Part shown: positions 44,717-53,446 of the stretch, piece after piece
Layout: every line of letters starts with the position of its first letter
How positions within the stretch are numbered: position 1 is the first letter of the stretch
Assembly (NCBI GenBank): GCA_963782495.1
Contig: CAWAJU010000005.1
Location: 62,001 to 126,000 of the forward strand
DNA length: 64,000 nt
DNA from: DASQBT01 sp963782495
GTDB taxonomy: Bacteria > Pseudomonadota > Gammaproteobacteria > Burkholderiales > Thiobacillaceae
Reading direction: 5' to 3'
Translations under genes and position numbers: made by a program
Notes under the pieces: generated by a model
Databases searched by the model: none
What the model was told of the DNA's origin: nothing
The model's input: only the letters and a program-made list of their open reading frames with translations

Positions 44717-46273
44717 TTATCGTGTTGTCATCGGCAGGGGCATCGTCACCGGGGCAGCCGGCATCTGCAGCGGCATGGCCGCAGGTGCGCCCGGCATGGG
44801 CATGGCGGATGCGGCAGTCGGTGCAGCCGACTTCATCATGCGCTCATAGACACTGCCCAGGTTAAGCATGGCTTTGGTGTAACCCTGCTCTGCCGATTTG
44901 CGGAACCAGGCAACGGCCTGATCCATGCTCTGGCTAACGCCCGCGCCATCGCGGTACATCACCCCGATGTTGTTTTGTGCTGCGGCGTCGCCCTGCTCTG
45001 CCGCCTTCTTGTACCAACTGGCAGCCTGGACAGGATCCTTGTTCACTCCCTGGCCCAGTTCATACAACACGCCCAGATTGTTCTGCGCCGCGGCGTCACC
45101 CTGCTCTGCCGCCTTGTCCAGCCACTGTGCCGCTTCCTTCGCGTCCCCGCCAGACTTTGTGAGCAGCCAGCCCAGGCGCCCCTGGGCGCTGGCCACGCCC
45201 TGTTCGGCGGCCTTGCGATAATAAACCAAGGCTTCTGCTGGTTTGGTCTGTTCCAGAAGTTGGGCCAGGTTGTTTTGCGCATGGATGTCCCCTGCATCAG
45301 CGCCAATGCGGAACCATTTCTCCGCTTCGGTCGTGCTGGCGGGCACACCATGTCCATCGCGATACAAAACACCGAGATTGTTGGCAGCAATGGCGTTTTT
45401 CTGCGCTGCGGCCTTGCCGTACCAGTTGATGGCCTGGGCGAAATCCTTGACGACGCCCTGGCCCTGCTCATACATCCAACCCAACTGCACCTGGGCATCC
45501 GCATCGCCTTGACTGGCCGCCTTGCCGAACCATTTTGCCGCTTGGAGAAGATCCGGCGCGCCGCCCTGGCCCTTGATGTACATCCAGCCGAGTTTGGTCT
45601 CAGCAAGCAGGTTGCCTTGTTCGGCGGCCATGCCGAACCATTTGCGTGCCTGCTCGAAATCCTGTTTCACGCCTTCGGCCCCGTCGCGATAAATCATCCC
45701 CAGATTGGCCTGCGCCGCGGCCAAACCTTGCTCGGCGGCGCTGGTAAACCATTTCACCGCTTCGCCGAAGTTCTTCGTCACGCCTTGGCCAGTGGCGTAC
45801 TTGAGTCCCAGATTGTTCTGCGCATTGACATCATTCAGTTGCGCCGCCTTGGTCAGCCACTTGGCACTTTCCTCGGCATTTGCGGAAACCCCCTGGCCCT
45901 TGTCGTAGACATTGGCCAGATAACTCTGCGCCGCGGGAAAGTTCTGCTCGGCGGATTTCTTTAACCAGTCCAGCCCGGCTGCACTGTCTTTCTTGACCGC
46001 CGTTCCCTCCAGCAACATGATGGCCAGGTTGTACTGGGCTGCCGGTTCGCCTTGTTCGGCGGCCTTGCGATACCACTCGGCGGCCTTGGCCGGATCCTTG
46101 CTCACGCCATCACCTTTTTCATACGCCCAGCCCATCTTCATCTGAGCTTCCGGATCGCCTTTCTCGGCCGCCATCTGGTAATAGCGCATCCAGTCAGTGG
46201 GGTTCGGCAAATCCAAGGCGTAAACGGGAACGACAGCAAGACTACATAGCAGCACAAGCAGGGATTTGTTCAT
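44717..46273 (-). CDS. Sel1-repeat periplasmic protein
   Basis: A 518-residue protein with signal peptide MNKSLLVLLCSLAVVPVYA and about twelve Sel1-type repeats of ~36 residues (pattern A-x-x-WYRKAAEQGxxxAQxNLGxxYxxGxGV). The tail (residues ~480-518) is rich in Met, Pro and Ala and is low complexity. It is the last gene of the exbB-exbD-tonB unit, with its ATG overlapping the tonB-like stop by 4 bases. Sel1 proteins act as scaffolds; here it may assist the TonB complex in the periplasm, an inference from the operon. Confidence 0.85.
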   Translation of the reverse strand: MNKSLLVLLCSLAVVPVYALDLPNPTDWMRYYQMAAEKGDPEAQMKMGWAYEKGDGVSKDPAKAAEWYRKAAEQGEPAAQYNLAIMLLEGTAVKKDSAAGLDWLKKSAEQNFPAAQSYLANVYDKGQGVSANAEESAKWLTKAAQLNDVNAQNNLGLKYATGQGVTKNFGEAVKWFTSAAEQGLAAAQANLGMIYRDGAEGVKQDFEQARKWFGMAAEQGNLLAETKLGWMYIKGQGGAPDLLQAAKWFGKAASQGDADAQVQLGWMYEQGQGVVKDFAQAINWYGKAAAQKNAIAANNLGVLYRDGHGVPASTTEAEKWFRIGADAGDIHAQNNLAQLLEQTKPAEALVYYRKAAEQGVASAQGRLGWLLTKSGGDAKEAAQWLDKAAEQGDAAAQNNLGVLYELGQGVNKDPVQAASWYKKAAEQGDAAAQNNIGVMYRDGAGVSQSMDQAVAWFRKSAEQGYTKAMLNLGSVYERMMKSAAPTAASAMPMPGAPAAMPLQMPAAPVTMPLPMTTR

Positions 46274-48084
46274 GGGTTCGATCCATTCAAAGTTTGAGGA
46301 TTGCGATATTCAATCGGTACGGTCATCCACGCCACGACCGGCCGGCCATTCCGTTGGGCGGGCTGGAAATGCCAGTGGTGAACCGTCTCATAAGCGGCGG
46401 TATCCAATATCTGGGCACCACTGGACTGCTTCAACAGGATCGTGCCCACCGCCCCGCTGGTCAAAACCTCTGCGCGTAACACCACCTTGCCCCTCAGGTT
46501 GCTGGCAAGCGCCCCCAGAGGGTAGACCGGCATCTGATTGCCCGGCAGATGTTGGGGCGGAAATTCCGTGCTCGTGGCCGAGGAAGACGGCATGATGCTG
46601 TCCAGCCCTTTGGGAATGGGTTTAGCGCCAAGCCCGGCCATCATCAGGGGGATTTCACAGAAATGAGTGGGCGTCGACGCTTTCACCGAGGTCGCGGTAT
46701 AACGGTCCTCGAGCAGGCGCGCGCTCCCGGCGCTGACGGCGGCAGGCTGCATGTCAGGCTTTGTATCTTCCGCGCTTTCGAATGATGCATTGATCGGGGC
46801 ATCCCCACCGGCCAGTTGGGGAGATTGGCTTCCCGGGCCGCCACGCGCAAAACGATCCCCGTCAGCTGCTGCAACCTGAAATGCGTTCGCGCCGCCTTCG
46901 TTGGACGCTTGGCGCTGGCCACCAACAGATCCACCGCTGCCGTCAGGCCCGGATCGCGCGCTTCCTCCCAAACCTGCAGTCGCCACTGGCGAGGGGCCCG
47001 TACCAGAGGATCCCGTCAACCCTCCCGCTTGCTGCTCCCCCGGCGCGGTTGCTGAGCCTCCTTGACCGTTGGAGCGTGAACCGTAGTCCCGATTGCTGCC
47101 TGTTCCGCCACCGGACGCCGCTACCCTCGACGCCGCACTGCCGCCACCCACCGGGGCAGCAGCAAGTGCCATTCCGGGTTCCCTGCCCGGGCGGTTGGTT
47201 CCACCCTCCGTCGTTCGCCCGGCTGCCAGCGTTTCTCCCCGGGACAGGGCTGCACTGCCCGCCATTCGGCCAACGGGGGCGGTCGCAACTGCCGCGGCCT
47301 GGTTGGTGGAAGCGGTTTGCCACCCACCCTGCCGGGCTTCATTGGCACGTGAATCGAGGCCGGCCGCAGGCTGCTGCGCACCGCCCTGGCTGGCTAGCGA
47401 GCCGCCCGGTCGCGAGGCGTGGCGATATTCGGGCGTCAGGGATTGGGCCCCCGGCGTGCTGCCGGACAGGAATCTTGGGCCCGGCCTCGAGTCCTCGCCG
47501 GGTTGCGGTAGGCTAGCATGAGCGATGGAGGGCTGACGTCCGGCGAATGCGGGGCGTGGCGGCAGGCTCGCCGGCGCATTGGCCTGCAAGGTCGCCCCCG
47601 GCGCGGCACCCTGGCCTGGGTTTCCTGCTGCCCCGGGCGCCGTACCGACGTCCTTGTTCGGTGCGGGGGCTGTCATGGCGGAGGTAGCCAGCTTGATGGT
47701 ATTTCCTGCAGAGCGGATCTTGCGCTTTCTGACGGCTTTGAGCTCGGCTTGCATTTCCTGCAACGCAACCGGCGGGTTGACCGGTGTCCGACGCACGGCG
47801 GGCGGGCGGGACGCCGTGAGAGTGCGGCTCGCGCGCTGGTGCGTGGCATGGCTGGCGTGGCTCGCTTGGCGCTGGACCTGCGCCGGAAGCGGCGCTTCTT
47901 GCTCCAGTTGGACTTCAATTTCCAACGGAGGCGGCAGCGGCTCTCGGTACAAGAGCCACGGCAGGGATAGCAACAGTATCAGGTGCAGGCCCACCGAACC
48001 CAGAAAAGCCACCCACTGGTGGCGTTCGACAAGTTGGGTCGAGGCAAGGCCGGAGGTTAGCGGCAGGAACTTATCGCCGTGCAT
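46270..48084 (-). CDS. TonB-family protein with very long Gly/Ala/Ser linker
   Basis: A 604-residue protein. An N-terminal membrane anchor (VAFLGSVGLHLILLLSLPWLL) is followed by a Pro/Glu segment, more than 300 residues of Gly/Ala/Ser/Gln-rich low complexity, and a C-terminal TonB domain (PVYPLGALASNLRGKVVLRAEVL, HHWHFQPAQRNGRPV). Usual TonB proteins have about 240 residues, so the linker is unusually long; it could span a wide periplasm. It overlaps exbD by 14 bases and the Sel1 gene by 4. The cargo is unknown, and no TonB-dependent receptor lies in the window. Confidence 0.8.
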   Translation of the reverse strand: MHGDKFLPLTSGLASTQLVERHQWVAFLGSVGLHLILLLSLPWLLYREPLPPPLEIEVQLEQEAPLPAQVQRQASHASHATHQRASRTLTASRPPAVRRTPVNPPVALQEMQAELKAVRKRKIRSAGNTIKLATSAMTAPAPNKDVGTAPGAAGNPGQGAAPGATLQANAPASLPPRPAFAGRQPSIAHASLPQPGEDSRPGPRFLSGSTPGAQSLTPEYRHASRPGGSLASQGGAQQPAAGLDSRANEARQGGWQTASTNQAAAVATAPVGRMAGSAALSRGETLAAGRTTEGGTNRPGREPGMALAAAPVGGGSAASRVAASGGGTGSNRDYGSRSNGQGGSATAPGEQQAGGLTGSSGTGPSPVATAGLGGSARSGPDGSGGSVGGQRQASNEGGANAFQVAAADGDRFARGGPGSQSPQLAGGDAPINASFESAEDTKPDMQPAAVSAGSARLLEDRYTATSVKASTPTHFCEIPLMMAGLGAKPIPKGLDSIMPSSSATSTEFPPQHLPGNQMPVYPLGALASNLRGKVVLRAEVLTSGAVGTILLKQSSGAQILDTAAYETVHHWHFQPAQRNGRPVVAWMTVPIEYRNPQTLNGSNP

Positions 48085-48496
48085 TTAGCTCGCGCAACTC
48101 CGTGGTGACAAAGGTCAGCTTGGCAATACCGGCGCGGTTGACCGCCGCCATCACCTGGGCAATGCGCCCATAGGGCACACGCTCATCCGCCTTCAGCCGT
48201 ATGCTGACATTCTCGTGTGTTGTTGCGTATTGCTTGAGTTGGCCTTCTAGGTCCTGGCCTGCCACTTTGGCCTTGTCGACGAACACTTCCCCCTCCGCAT
48301 TGACCAGCAAATCCAGCGCCTGCACGTCCGGCAATTTGGCGAGCGGGGCGGTCTTGGGCAAATTGACCTGGACCGACTGCATGAGAAAGGGCGCGGTCAC
48401 CATGAATATCACCAGCAGCACAAGCATCACATCGACCAGGGGCGTGACGTTGATCTCGCTCATGGCGGTGTATTCGGACTCGACATTGAAGGCCAT
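48071..48496 (-). CDS. ExbD/TolR-family biopolymer transport protein
   Basis: A 141-residue protein with one membrane segment: EINVTPLVDVMLVLLVIFMV holds the functional Asp in the membrane helix, followed by the periplasmic domain (DLLVNAEGEVFVDKAKVAG). With the ExbB-like protein it forms the proton-driven motor that energises TonB. It directly abuts the exbB-like gene at 48497. Confidence 0.9.
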   Translation of the reverse strand: MAFNVESEYTAMSEINVTPLVDVMLVLLVIFMVTAPFLMQSVQVNLPKTAPLAKLPDVQALDLLVNAEGEVFVDKAKVAGQDLEGQLKQYATTHENVSIRLKADERVPYGRIAQVMAAVNRAGIAKLTFVTTELRELNARR

Positions 48497-49156
48497 TTAC
48501 TTGGGCTCCACGCGGAATTCGGACTTGGCGGCAAGATTGAGAAAATCGGCGGCGAACTGGTCAAGTTCCGCGACGTACAGGCGCAGACGGCGCACCCCGT
48601 AGTTGTAGGCCAGCACGGCCGGCACCGCAGTTGCTATACCCACTGCAGTGGCAATCAGGGCATCGCCCACTGGTCCCGCCACCACGTTGAGGGTGGCGTT
48701 GCCGGCCATGCTGATGTCGGCCAGCGCATTCTTGATGCCCCAGACCGTGCCGAACAGGCCAATGAATGGCGCGGTGCTGCCAATGCTGGCCAGAGCCATC
48801 AGACCGGTCTCCAGCCGGTGCTGCTCCTTCTGCGCCTGCATGCGCAGGTTGCGCTCGAGGATTTCCTGGCGGTTGCCGGCCAAGGACAGATTGTCCGCAG
48901 CATATTCCGCCTTGCGTAGCGTCGCGAACCCCATCTGGCAAAGTCGGGCCAGCATGCCTTCTTCAGCGGCCGCGGACTTTTCGGCATCGGAAAAGTCCCG
49001 AGCGCCCCAGAACAGCCGTTTGAGTTTTTCGTTTTGCCGGCGCGCCTGTGTCTGCTGCCAGAATTTGGCCAATATCAAACTCCAGGTGACAATGGAAAAC
49101 GCCAGCAACAGCAAGAGTGACAGGTTGACGGCGGGGGAGTTGGTGAAATTCAGCAT
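48497..49156 (-). CDS. ExbB/TolQ/MotA-family proton channel
   Basis: A 219-residue protein with three membrane segments: one at residues 12-32 (LLLLLAFSIVTWSLILAKFW) and two around residues 120-185 with the conserved LASIGSTAPFIGLFGTVWGI block and GIATAVPAVLAYNYG. It is the first gene of the exbB-exbD-tonB-Sel1 unit. An inverted repeat lies upstream (49184-49209). Confidence 0.92.
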   Translation of the reverse strand: MLNFTNSPAVNLSLLLLLAFSIVTWSLILAKFWQQTQARRQNEKLKRLFWGARDFSDAEKSAAAEEGMLARLCQMGFATLRKAEYAADNLSLAGNRQEILERNLRMQAQKEQHRLETGLMALASIGSTAPFIGLFGTVWGIKNALADISMAGNATLNVVAGPVGDALIATAVGIATAVPAVLAYNYGVRRLRLYVAELDQFAADFLNLAAKSEFRVEPK

Positions 49157-49477
49157 GAAAGCTCCACTTCAAACACAGTTAACCGATCCCGCCGGGGTAA
49201 ACGGGATCGACATGAATCAAATCGCTTGGGAAATCACGAGGGGGAAACTAGCTTGCTCGACCTGGGGGGCACACTTCAGCCGTATGAACGACTTGCTTGC
49301 ACATCGCGGAAGGACAAAACATTACACACAACTCATGACTTTATAGTGGATATTTTCCCCGTAATCTCCATTGACCGCAAGGTGCACGACATCAGGATTT
49401 GTGATCGGGCAGCCAAGTGGTTGCTAATCCACCGCGCTTGTCATTGACTAGCGCAACTTTACCCATCTCGATTGACA
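49157..49477. other. Divergent intergenic region between exbB and the HIT gene
   Basis: The 321 bases hold the inverted repeat at 49184-49209. No gene or terminator was recognised; a plus-strand open frame across it lacks any protein signal. Confidence 0.5.
49184..49209. promoter_or_regulatory. Inverted repeat upstream of the exbB operon
   Basis: CGATCCCG and CGGGATCG are perfect 8-base arms ten bases apart, 28 bases before the exbB-like ATG. It may be an operator; it does not resemble a Fur box. Confidence 0.4.
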
Positions 49478-49888
49478 ATGGACTGTGTATTGTGTCTGGA
49501 AACCGGCGGATCCGTATTGTGGCAGGACGAATTTTGCCGCGTCGTTCTTGCCGGGGAAGCCGATTATCCCGGCCTATGCCGGGTGATCCCGAATCGGCAT
49601 GTCATGGAAATGACCGATCTATCGACCGCCGAGCAAACCCGCCTGTTTTTGGTGGTCATGGCAGTAGAGGCCGCATTGCGCGAAATCATGGTGCCGGACA
49701 AGATCAACTTGGCCTCCTTCGGCAACGTGGTGCCCCACCTCCACTGGCACGTGATTCCCCGTTATACCGGCGACAAACACTTTCCTGAACCGATTTGGGG
49801 GCGGCCACAACGCGATGTGGTCCCCCATTTTTCAGGCCGGACGCTGGAACAAGACCTGCGCCGGGAGCTGAAGGAGAAACTCACTTGA
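49478..49888 (+). CDS. HIT-family nucleotide hydrolase
   Basis: A 136-residue protein with the histidine triad PHLHWHVIPR near residue 97 and the N-terminal CVLCLETGGSVLWQDEFCRVV. The two Cys near the start may bind zinc as in some HIT proteins. The reaction is probably hydrolysis of a nucleoside phosphoramidate or dinucleotide. ATG 49478 is used; a TTG lies two codons upstream. The 3' end overlaps that of phoR by 8 bases. Confidence 0.88.
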   Translation: MDCVLCLETGGSVLWQDEFCRVVLAGEADYPGLCRVIPNRHVMEMTDLSTAEQTRLFLVVMAVEAALREIMVPDKINLASFGNVVPHLHWHVIPRYTGDKHFPEPIWGRPQRDVVPHFSGRTLEQDLRRELKEKLT

Positions 49889-51230
49889 CCAGGCGCAGCC
49901 GGGGCTGCCCCTGGTCTTGCGTTTCCGACTGAGGCTGGATCAAATGCTCCTGCGTAAATAGCGCGGAGAAGGTGCTGCCCTTACTGAGGATGCTTTGAAT
50001 CTCAAGCCGCGCACCGTGACGGTTGAGAATGTGTTTGACGATGGCCAGTCCCAGACCTGTCCCGCCTGTTTCACGCGAGCGGCTGCGGTCCACCCGGTAG
50101 AATCGCTCGGTCAGTCGGGGAATATGCTCGGCGGCAATGCCTTCGCCTGTATCCGTAACAGAGAATGTGGCCGCTTTGTCACGCTCGGCCCAGCGCAGCG
50201 TGATGCGGCCGCCTTCTGGTGTGTAGCGCACCGCATTGCTGACCAGATTGGAAAAAGCGCTGTGGATTTCCTGCAGGCTGCCCCTGAGCCAGACCTGGCT
50301 GTCGACTTCCACTTCAATGCGATGACGGCCATGGCTGAGTTGTTCCGCTTCGCGGCCGAGTTCCTGCACCAGGGCCGGAATTGAAATATGCTCTTCGGCT
50401 GGAGGTTGGTCAGTGCATTCCAGCTTGGAGAGGGTAAGCAAATCGTCGAGCAGGCGTTGCATGCGCCGTGAATGCCCCAACATCAAGGCGAAATAGCGCT
50501 TGAGGTCCGCATCCGACGGTTTTTCCATGTCGGCCAGGGTCTCGACAAAACCACCAACCACGGTTAATGGGGTGCGCAGTTCGTGTGACACGTTGGCGAC
50601 AAAGTCGCGCCGCATCGCGTCCACCCTTTCCAGTTCCGTCACATCGCGCGCCACCAACAGTTTCTTGCCTCCCTCAAACGGCACCAGTTGCAGGGTAAGC
50701 AGGGTTTCCCGGTTGAGCGGGGAACGGCAGGTCATGCGGCGGGAATAATCCCGAGCATTCAGGAACTCGACAAAATTGGCCTGGCGCAGAAGGTACTGGA
50801 TAAACTGGCCTTTATCGCGCTTGCTTTCGATTCCCAGATAGGTGCGCGACGCGGCGTTGCACCATTCGATCTGATCCTCGTCGTTGAGAATCACAATGCC
50901 ATCGGGCACCGCGCCGGCGGCATTCTGAAATTGCTCCAGTGCCGAGGCCAGCTCGGACTGGTTGCGGGTCTGCTTGTTGTAGAGTTTTTCCAGCCGGTAA
51001 AAGATGTCACCCCAAAGCCCCAAGTCGCGCGGTGCAGGAGTGGGAACGATGACGATCCTTTCCAGCCAGGAAGCCAGGCGGGATTCCTGCCACAGTTGGC
51101 GAAGGAGATAAAGCATTAGAAGCAGGGTGAATACCATCCAGCCTGCGCCCATGCCCTTGGCAACGCCTACGAACAAGGCTATCAGCGAAAAACCCGCGAG
51201 GGCAAGAAACGGCCGCCACCAGAATCCCAT
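49881..51230 (-). CDS. phoR: Phosphate-regulon sensor kinase PhoR
   Basis: A 449-residue kinase: two adjacent N-terminal membrane helices (residues ~8-45) with almost no periplasmic loop, a PAS domain (GIVILNDEDQIEWCN), HisKA with His216 in VSHELRTPL, and an ATPase domain (NLVSNAVRYTPEGG, DTGEGI, GGTGLGLAIVKH). This is the PhoR layout, which senses phosphate through Pst/PhoU rather than a ligand loop. ATG 51230 is chosen for the family N-terminus. PhoB is encoded 94 bases upstream. Confidence 0.92.
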   Translation of the reverse strand: MGFWWRPFLALAGFSLIALFVGVAKGMGAGWMVFTLLLMLYLLRQLWQESRLASWLERIVIVPTPAPRDLGLWGDIFYRLEKLYNKQTRNQSELASALEQFQNAAGAVPDGIVILNDEDQIEWCNAASRTYLGIESKRDKGQFIQYLLRQANFVEFLNARDYSRRMTCRSPLNRETLLTLQLVPFEGGKKLLVARDVTELERVDAMRRDFVANVSHELRTPLTVVGGFVETLADMEKPSDADLKRYFALMLGHSRRMQRLLDDLLTLSKLECTDQPPAEEHISIPALVQELGREAEQLSHGRHRIEVEVDSQVWLRGSLQEIHSAFSNLVSNAVRYTPEGGRITLRWAERDKAATFSVTDTGEGIAAEHIPRLTERFYRVDRSRSRETGGTGLGLAIVKHILNRHGARLEIQSILSKGSTFSALFTQEHLIQPQSETQDQGQPRLRLVK

Positions 51231-51324
51231 GCTTATGCCTCTAGATAGCCCCAAAGGCCCCCTCATGTTGGACGCGCGGATTATCGCACGGCGGCCGCTT
51301 GTCTGCGCAGGTCAAGACGTCCCA

Positions 51325-52014
51325 TCATTGCTGGACGGAGAACCGGTAACCGCTGCCGCGCACCGTCTGGATCAGCCTATCGTGTCCGGAAGGTTCCAGC
51401 GCCAGTCGCAGCCGACGGATGTGCACGTCGACGGTGCGCTCTTCGACAAATACATCGTCACCCCACACCTGGTCGAGCAACTGAGAACGGGAAAATACCC
51501 GTTCGGCATGGGTCATGAAGAAATGCAGCAGGCGAAATTCGGTCGGCCCGAGATCCAAGGCCTTGTTGTTGCCCGTAACACGGTGGCTGATGGGGTCTAG
51601 TTTCAGGCCACGGACTTCAACCGGGTCCTCCGTCATTTGCGGAGCACGGCGGCGCAACACGGCCTTGATTCGCGACACCAGTTCGCGCGGGGAAAAAGGC
51701 TTGGTGAGGTAGTCGTCGGCCCCGCCATCCAGACCCGCCACCTTGTCCCTTTCTTCGCCGCGCGCAGTCAGCATGATAATGGGCACATCCTTGTATCGGG
51801 TGTCGGTGCGCAGCCGCTGGCACAGGTTCAGCCCGGACATGCCGGGCAGCATCCAGTCCAGCAGGATTACGTCGGGCAGATTCTGCTGTAAGTCGCGCAA
51901 GGCCTGTTCCGCGTCCGGGGCGACGGTCACGCTGTGGCCGGCTTGGCCCAAATTCAGCTTCAGCAGTTCCTGTATTCCCGGTTCGTCTTCCACCAGCAAT
52001 ATGTTGGCAGCCAT
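51325..52014 (-). CDS. phoB: Phosphate-regulon response regulator PhoB
   Basis: A 229-residue OmpR-type regulator. The receiver has LLVEDEPGIQ, the phospho-acceptor Asp53 in LLDWMLPG and Lys in YLTKPFSP. The winged helix follows (LGPTEFRLLHFFMTHAERVFSR, ERTVDVHIRRLRLAL). Upstream open-frame extension to 52152 is discarded because the family starts at MAANILLVED. A three-half-site Pho box lies 37-65 bases upstream, which indicates autoregulation. Confidence 0.94.
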   Translation of the reverse strand: MAANILLVEDEPGIQELLKLNLGQAGHSVTVAPDAEQALRDLQQNLPDVILLDWMLPGMSGLNLCQRLRTDTRYKDVPIIMLTARGEERDKVAGLDGGADDYLTKPFSPRELVSRIKAVLRRRAPQMTEDPVEVRGLKLDPISHRVTGNNKALDLGPTEFRLLHFFMTHAERVFSRSQLLDQVWGDDVFVEERTVDVHIRRLRLALEPSGHDRLIQTVRGSGYRFSVQQ

Positions 52015-52050
52015 CGTCGCTCCGTCTCGGATATTGAACGGCCTCATACT

Positions 52051-52079
52051 ATGACAGCAAAATGAATGTTTTGTGACAG
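52051..52079 (-). promoter_or_regulatory. Pho box with three half-sites
   Basis: On the minus strand CTGTCAC, CATTCAT and CTGTCAT follow one another with AT-rich 4-base spacers (AAAA, TTTG), an exact 11-base period. This is the PhoB direct-repeat arrangement; the middle half matches at 5 of 7. It lies between phoB and the divergent ubiE. Confidence 0.85.
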
Positions 52080-52127
52080 GCTGACCCCTCCCGGGCTCAG
52101 TTAGAATGGCTGATTTGCGGGGTGGCC

Positions 52128-52871
52128 ATGGAAGACCAGGACAAGACCACACATTTTGGCTACCAGCAGGTGGCCGAAGCTGAAAAGGCGGCCAAGGTCG
52201 CCGACGTATTCCATTCCGTAGCCAGCCGCTACGACCTGATGAACGACCTCATGTCCGCCGGCCTGCACCGACTTTGGAAGCGATATGCCGTGCTGCAAGC
52301 CGGGCTGCGCCCCGGCATGCGAGTACTGGACGTGGCTGGCGGCACGGCGGACTTGACCCGTCTTTTTCTCAACCAAGTCGGCGACGGCGGCCAAGTGGTG
52401 TTGACCGACATCAATTTTTCCATGCTGCGCGAAGGCCGGGATCGGATGCTCAATGAAGGCCGGCTTCCTCCTACCGCACAGTGCGATGGTGAAAGTCTGC
52501 CGTTTCCCGACGACACGTTCGACTGCGTGTCCGTCGCCTTCGGACTGCGCAACATGACCCACAAGGAACAGGCGCTAAAGGAAATGCATCGGGTGTTGAA
52601 GCCCGGTGGGCGCCTGCTGGTGCTGGAGTTCTCCAAGGTCTGGAAACCCTTGGCGCCACTTTACGATGCCTATTCCTTCAACATCCTTCCGCGCATAGGC
52701 AAGTTGGTGGCAGGCGATGAGTCCAGCTACCGCTATTTGGCCGAGTCCATCCGCATGCACCCGGACCAGGAAGCGCTCAAGGCCATGATGGAGGAATCAG
52801 GCTTCTTCAAGGTGGATTACGCGAATCTGACTGGTGGTGTGGTGGCTTTGCACAAGGGCTACAAGGTTTGA
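52128..52871 (+). CDS. ubiE: Ubiquinone/menaquinone C-methyltransferase
   Basis: A 247-residue SAM-dependent methyltransferase: VASRYDLMNDLMSAGLHRLWKR, the SAM loop VLDVAGGTADLT near residue 70, FGLRNMTHKEQAL and RVLKPGGRLLVLEFSK. It methylates the quinone ring in the cytosol. ATG 52128 is used; GTG 52122 is two codons earlier. It begins the ubiE-ubiJ-ubiB unit, and its stop overlaps the ubiJ start. Confidence 0.94.
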   Translation: MEDQDKTTHFGYQQVAEAEKAAKVADVFHSVASRYDLMNDLMSAGLHRLWKRYAVLQAGLRPGMRVLDVAGGTADLTRLFLNQVGDGGQVVLTDINFSMLREGRDRMLNEGRLPPTAQCDGESLPFPDDTFDCVSVAFGLRNMTHKEQALKEMHRVLKPGGRLLVLEFSKVWKPLAPLYDAYSFNILPRIGKLVAGDESSYRYLAESIRMHPDQEALKAMMEESGFFKVDYANLTGGVVALHKGYKV

Positions 52872-53446
52872 ATCTGATCGTCCCGCTGGTCTTGCAGGCC
52901 ATCAATCATTTGCTCGAACAGAATCCTGGGGCCCCAGAAGGCCTCGCTCGTCACGCCGGCAAGACCGTGCGACTGGATGGCGGGCTGTTCACCCTGGATG
53001 TGGCCATCTCGGCAGACGGAGCCTTCATTGACAGCGCAAGACCGGCGCCGGACGCGACGATCCGCCTCGACCCCAGGCTGCTGCTCGGTCTGCCCCTGAA
53101 TGGCCGGGCGGCCTTCAAGGCCCTGGATAGCGAAGGGGACGCCAGCCTGCTGGCGGAACTGAACCGGATCTTCCAGACCCTGCGCTGGGATAGCGAAGCC
53201 GACCTCGCGCCACTCTTGGGCGACATGGCCGCCCACCGGCTGGCCACCGGCGCCCACGCCCTGCGCCACTGGGCCAAGGAAAGCCGGACAGCGGCGGCAG
53301 CTACGGTGGCGGAATATCTGACCGAGGAACAACCGCTCTTGGCGAACCGCCCGCAAGCCGAACAGTTCTATCGGGACGTCGACGCGCTCAGGGATGATGC
53401 CGCCCGGCTCGAAGCCCGCCTGAAGCGCCTGGAGCAAGGATCTTGA
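52868..53446 (+). CDS. ubiJ: Ubiquinone biosynthesis accessory factor UbiJ (SCP2 domain)
   Basis: A 192-residue protein starting at TTG (TTGA overlap with the ubiE stop). The N-terminal half is an SCP2-type lipid-binding domain (HAGKTVRLDGGLFTLDVAI, DATIRLDPRLLLGLP); the C-terminal part is helical (residues ~160-190, a short coiled coil). UbiJ binds quinone intermediates in the soluble Ubi complex, with UbiK as partner (encoded at 12600). The position between ubiE and ubiB is the classic one. Confidence 0.9.
   Translation: MNLIVPLVLQAINHLLEQNPGAPEGLARHAGKTVRLDGGLFTLDVAISADGAFIDSARPAPDATIRLDPRLLLGLPLNGRAAFKALDSEGDASLLAELNRIFQTLRWDSEADLAPLLGDMAAHRLATGAHALRHWAKESRTAAAATVAEYLTEEQPLLANRPQAEQFYRDVDALRDDAARLEARLKRLEQGS

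Noticed and set aside
49157..49210. Fur box before exbB
   Set aside because: No GATAAT-type repeats are present; the GC-rich inverted repeat at 49184-49209 is of another kind.
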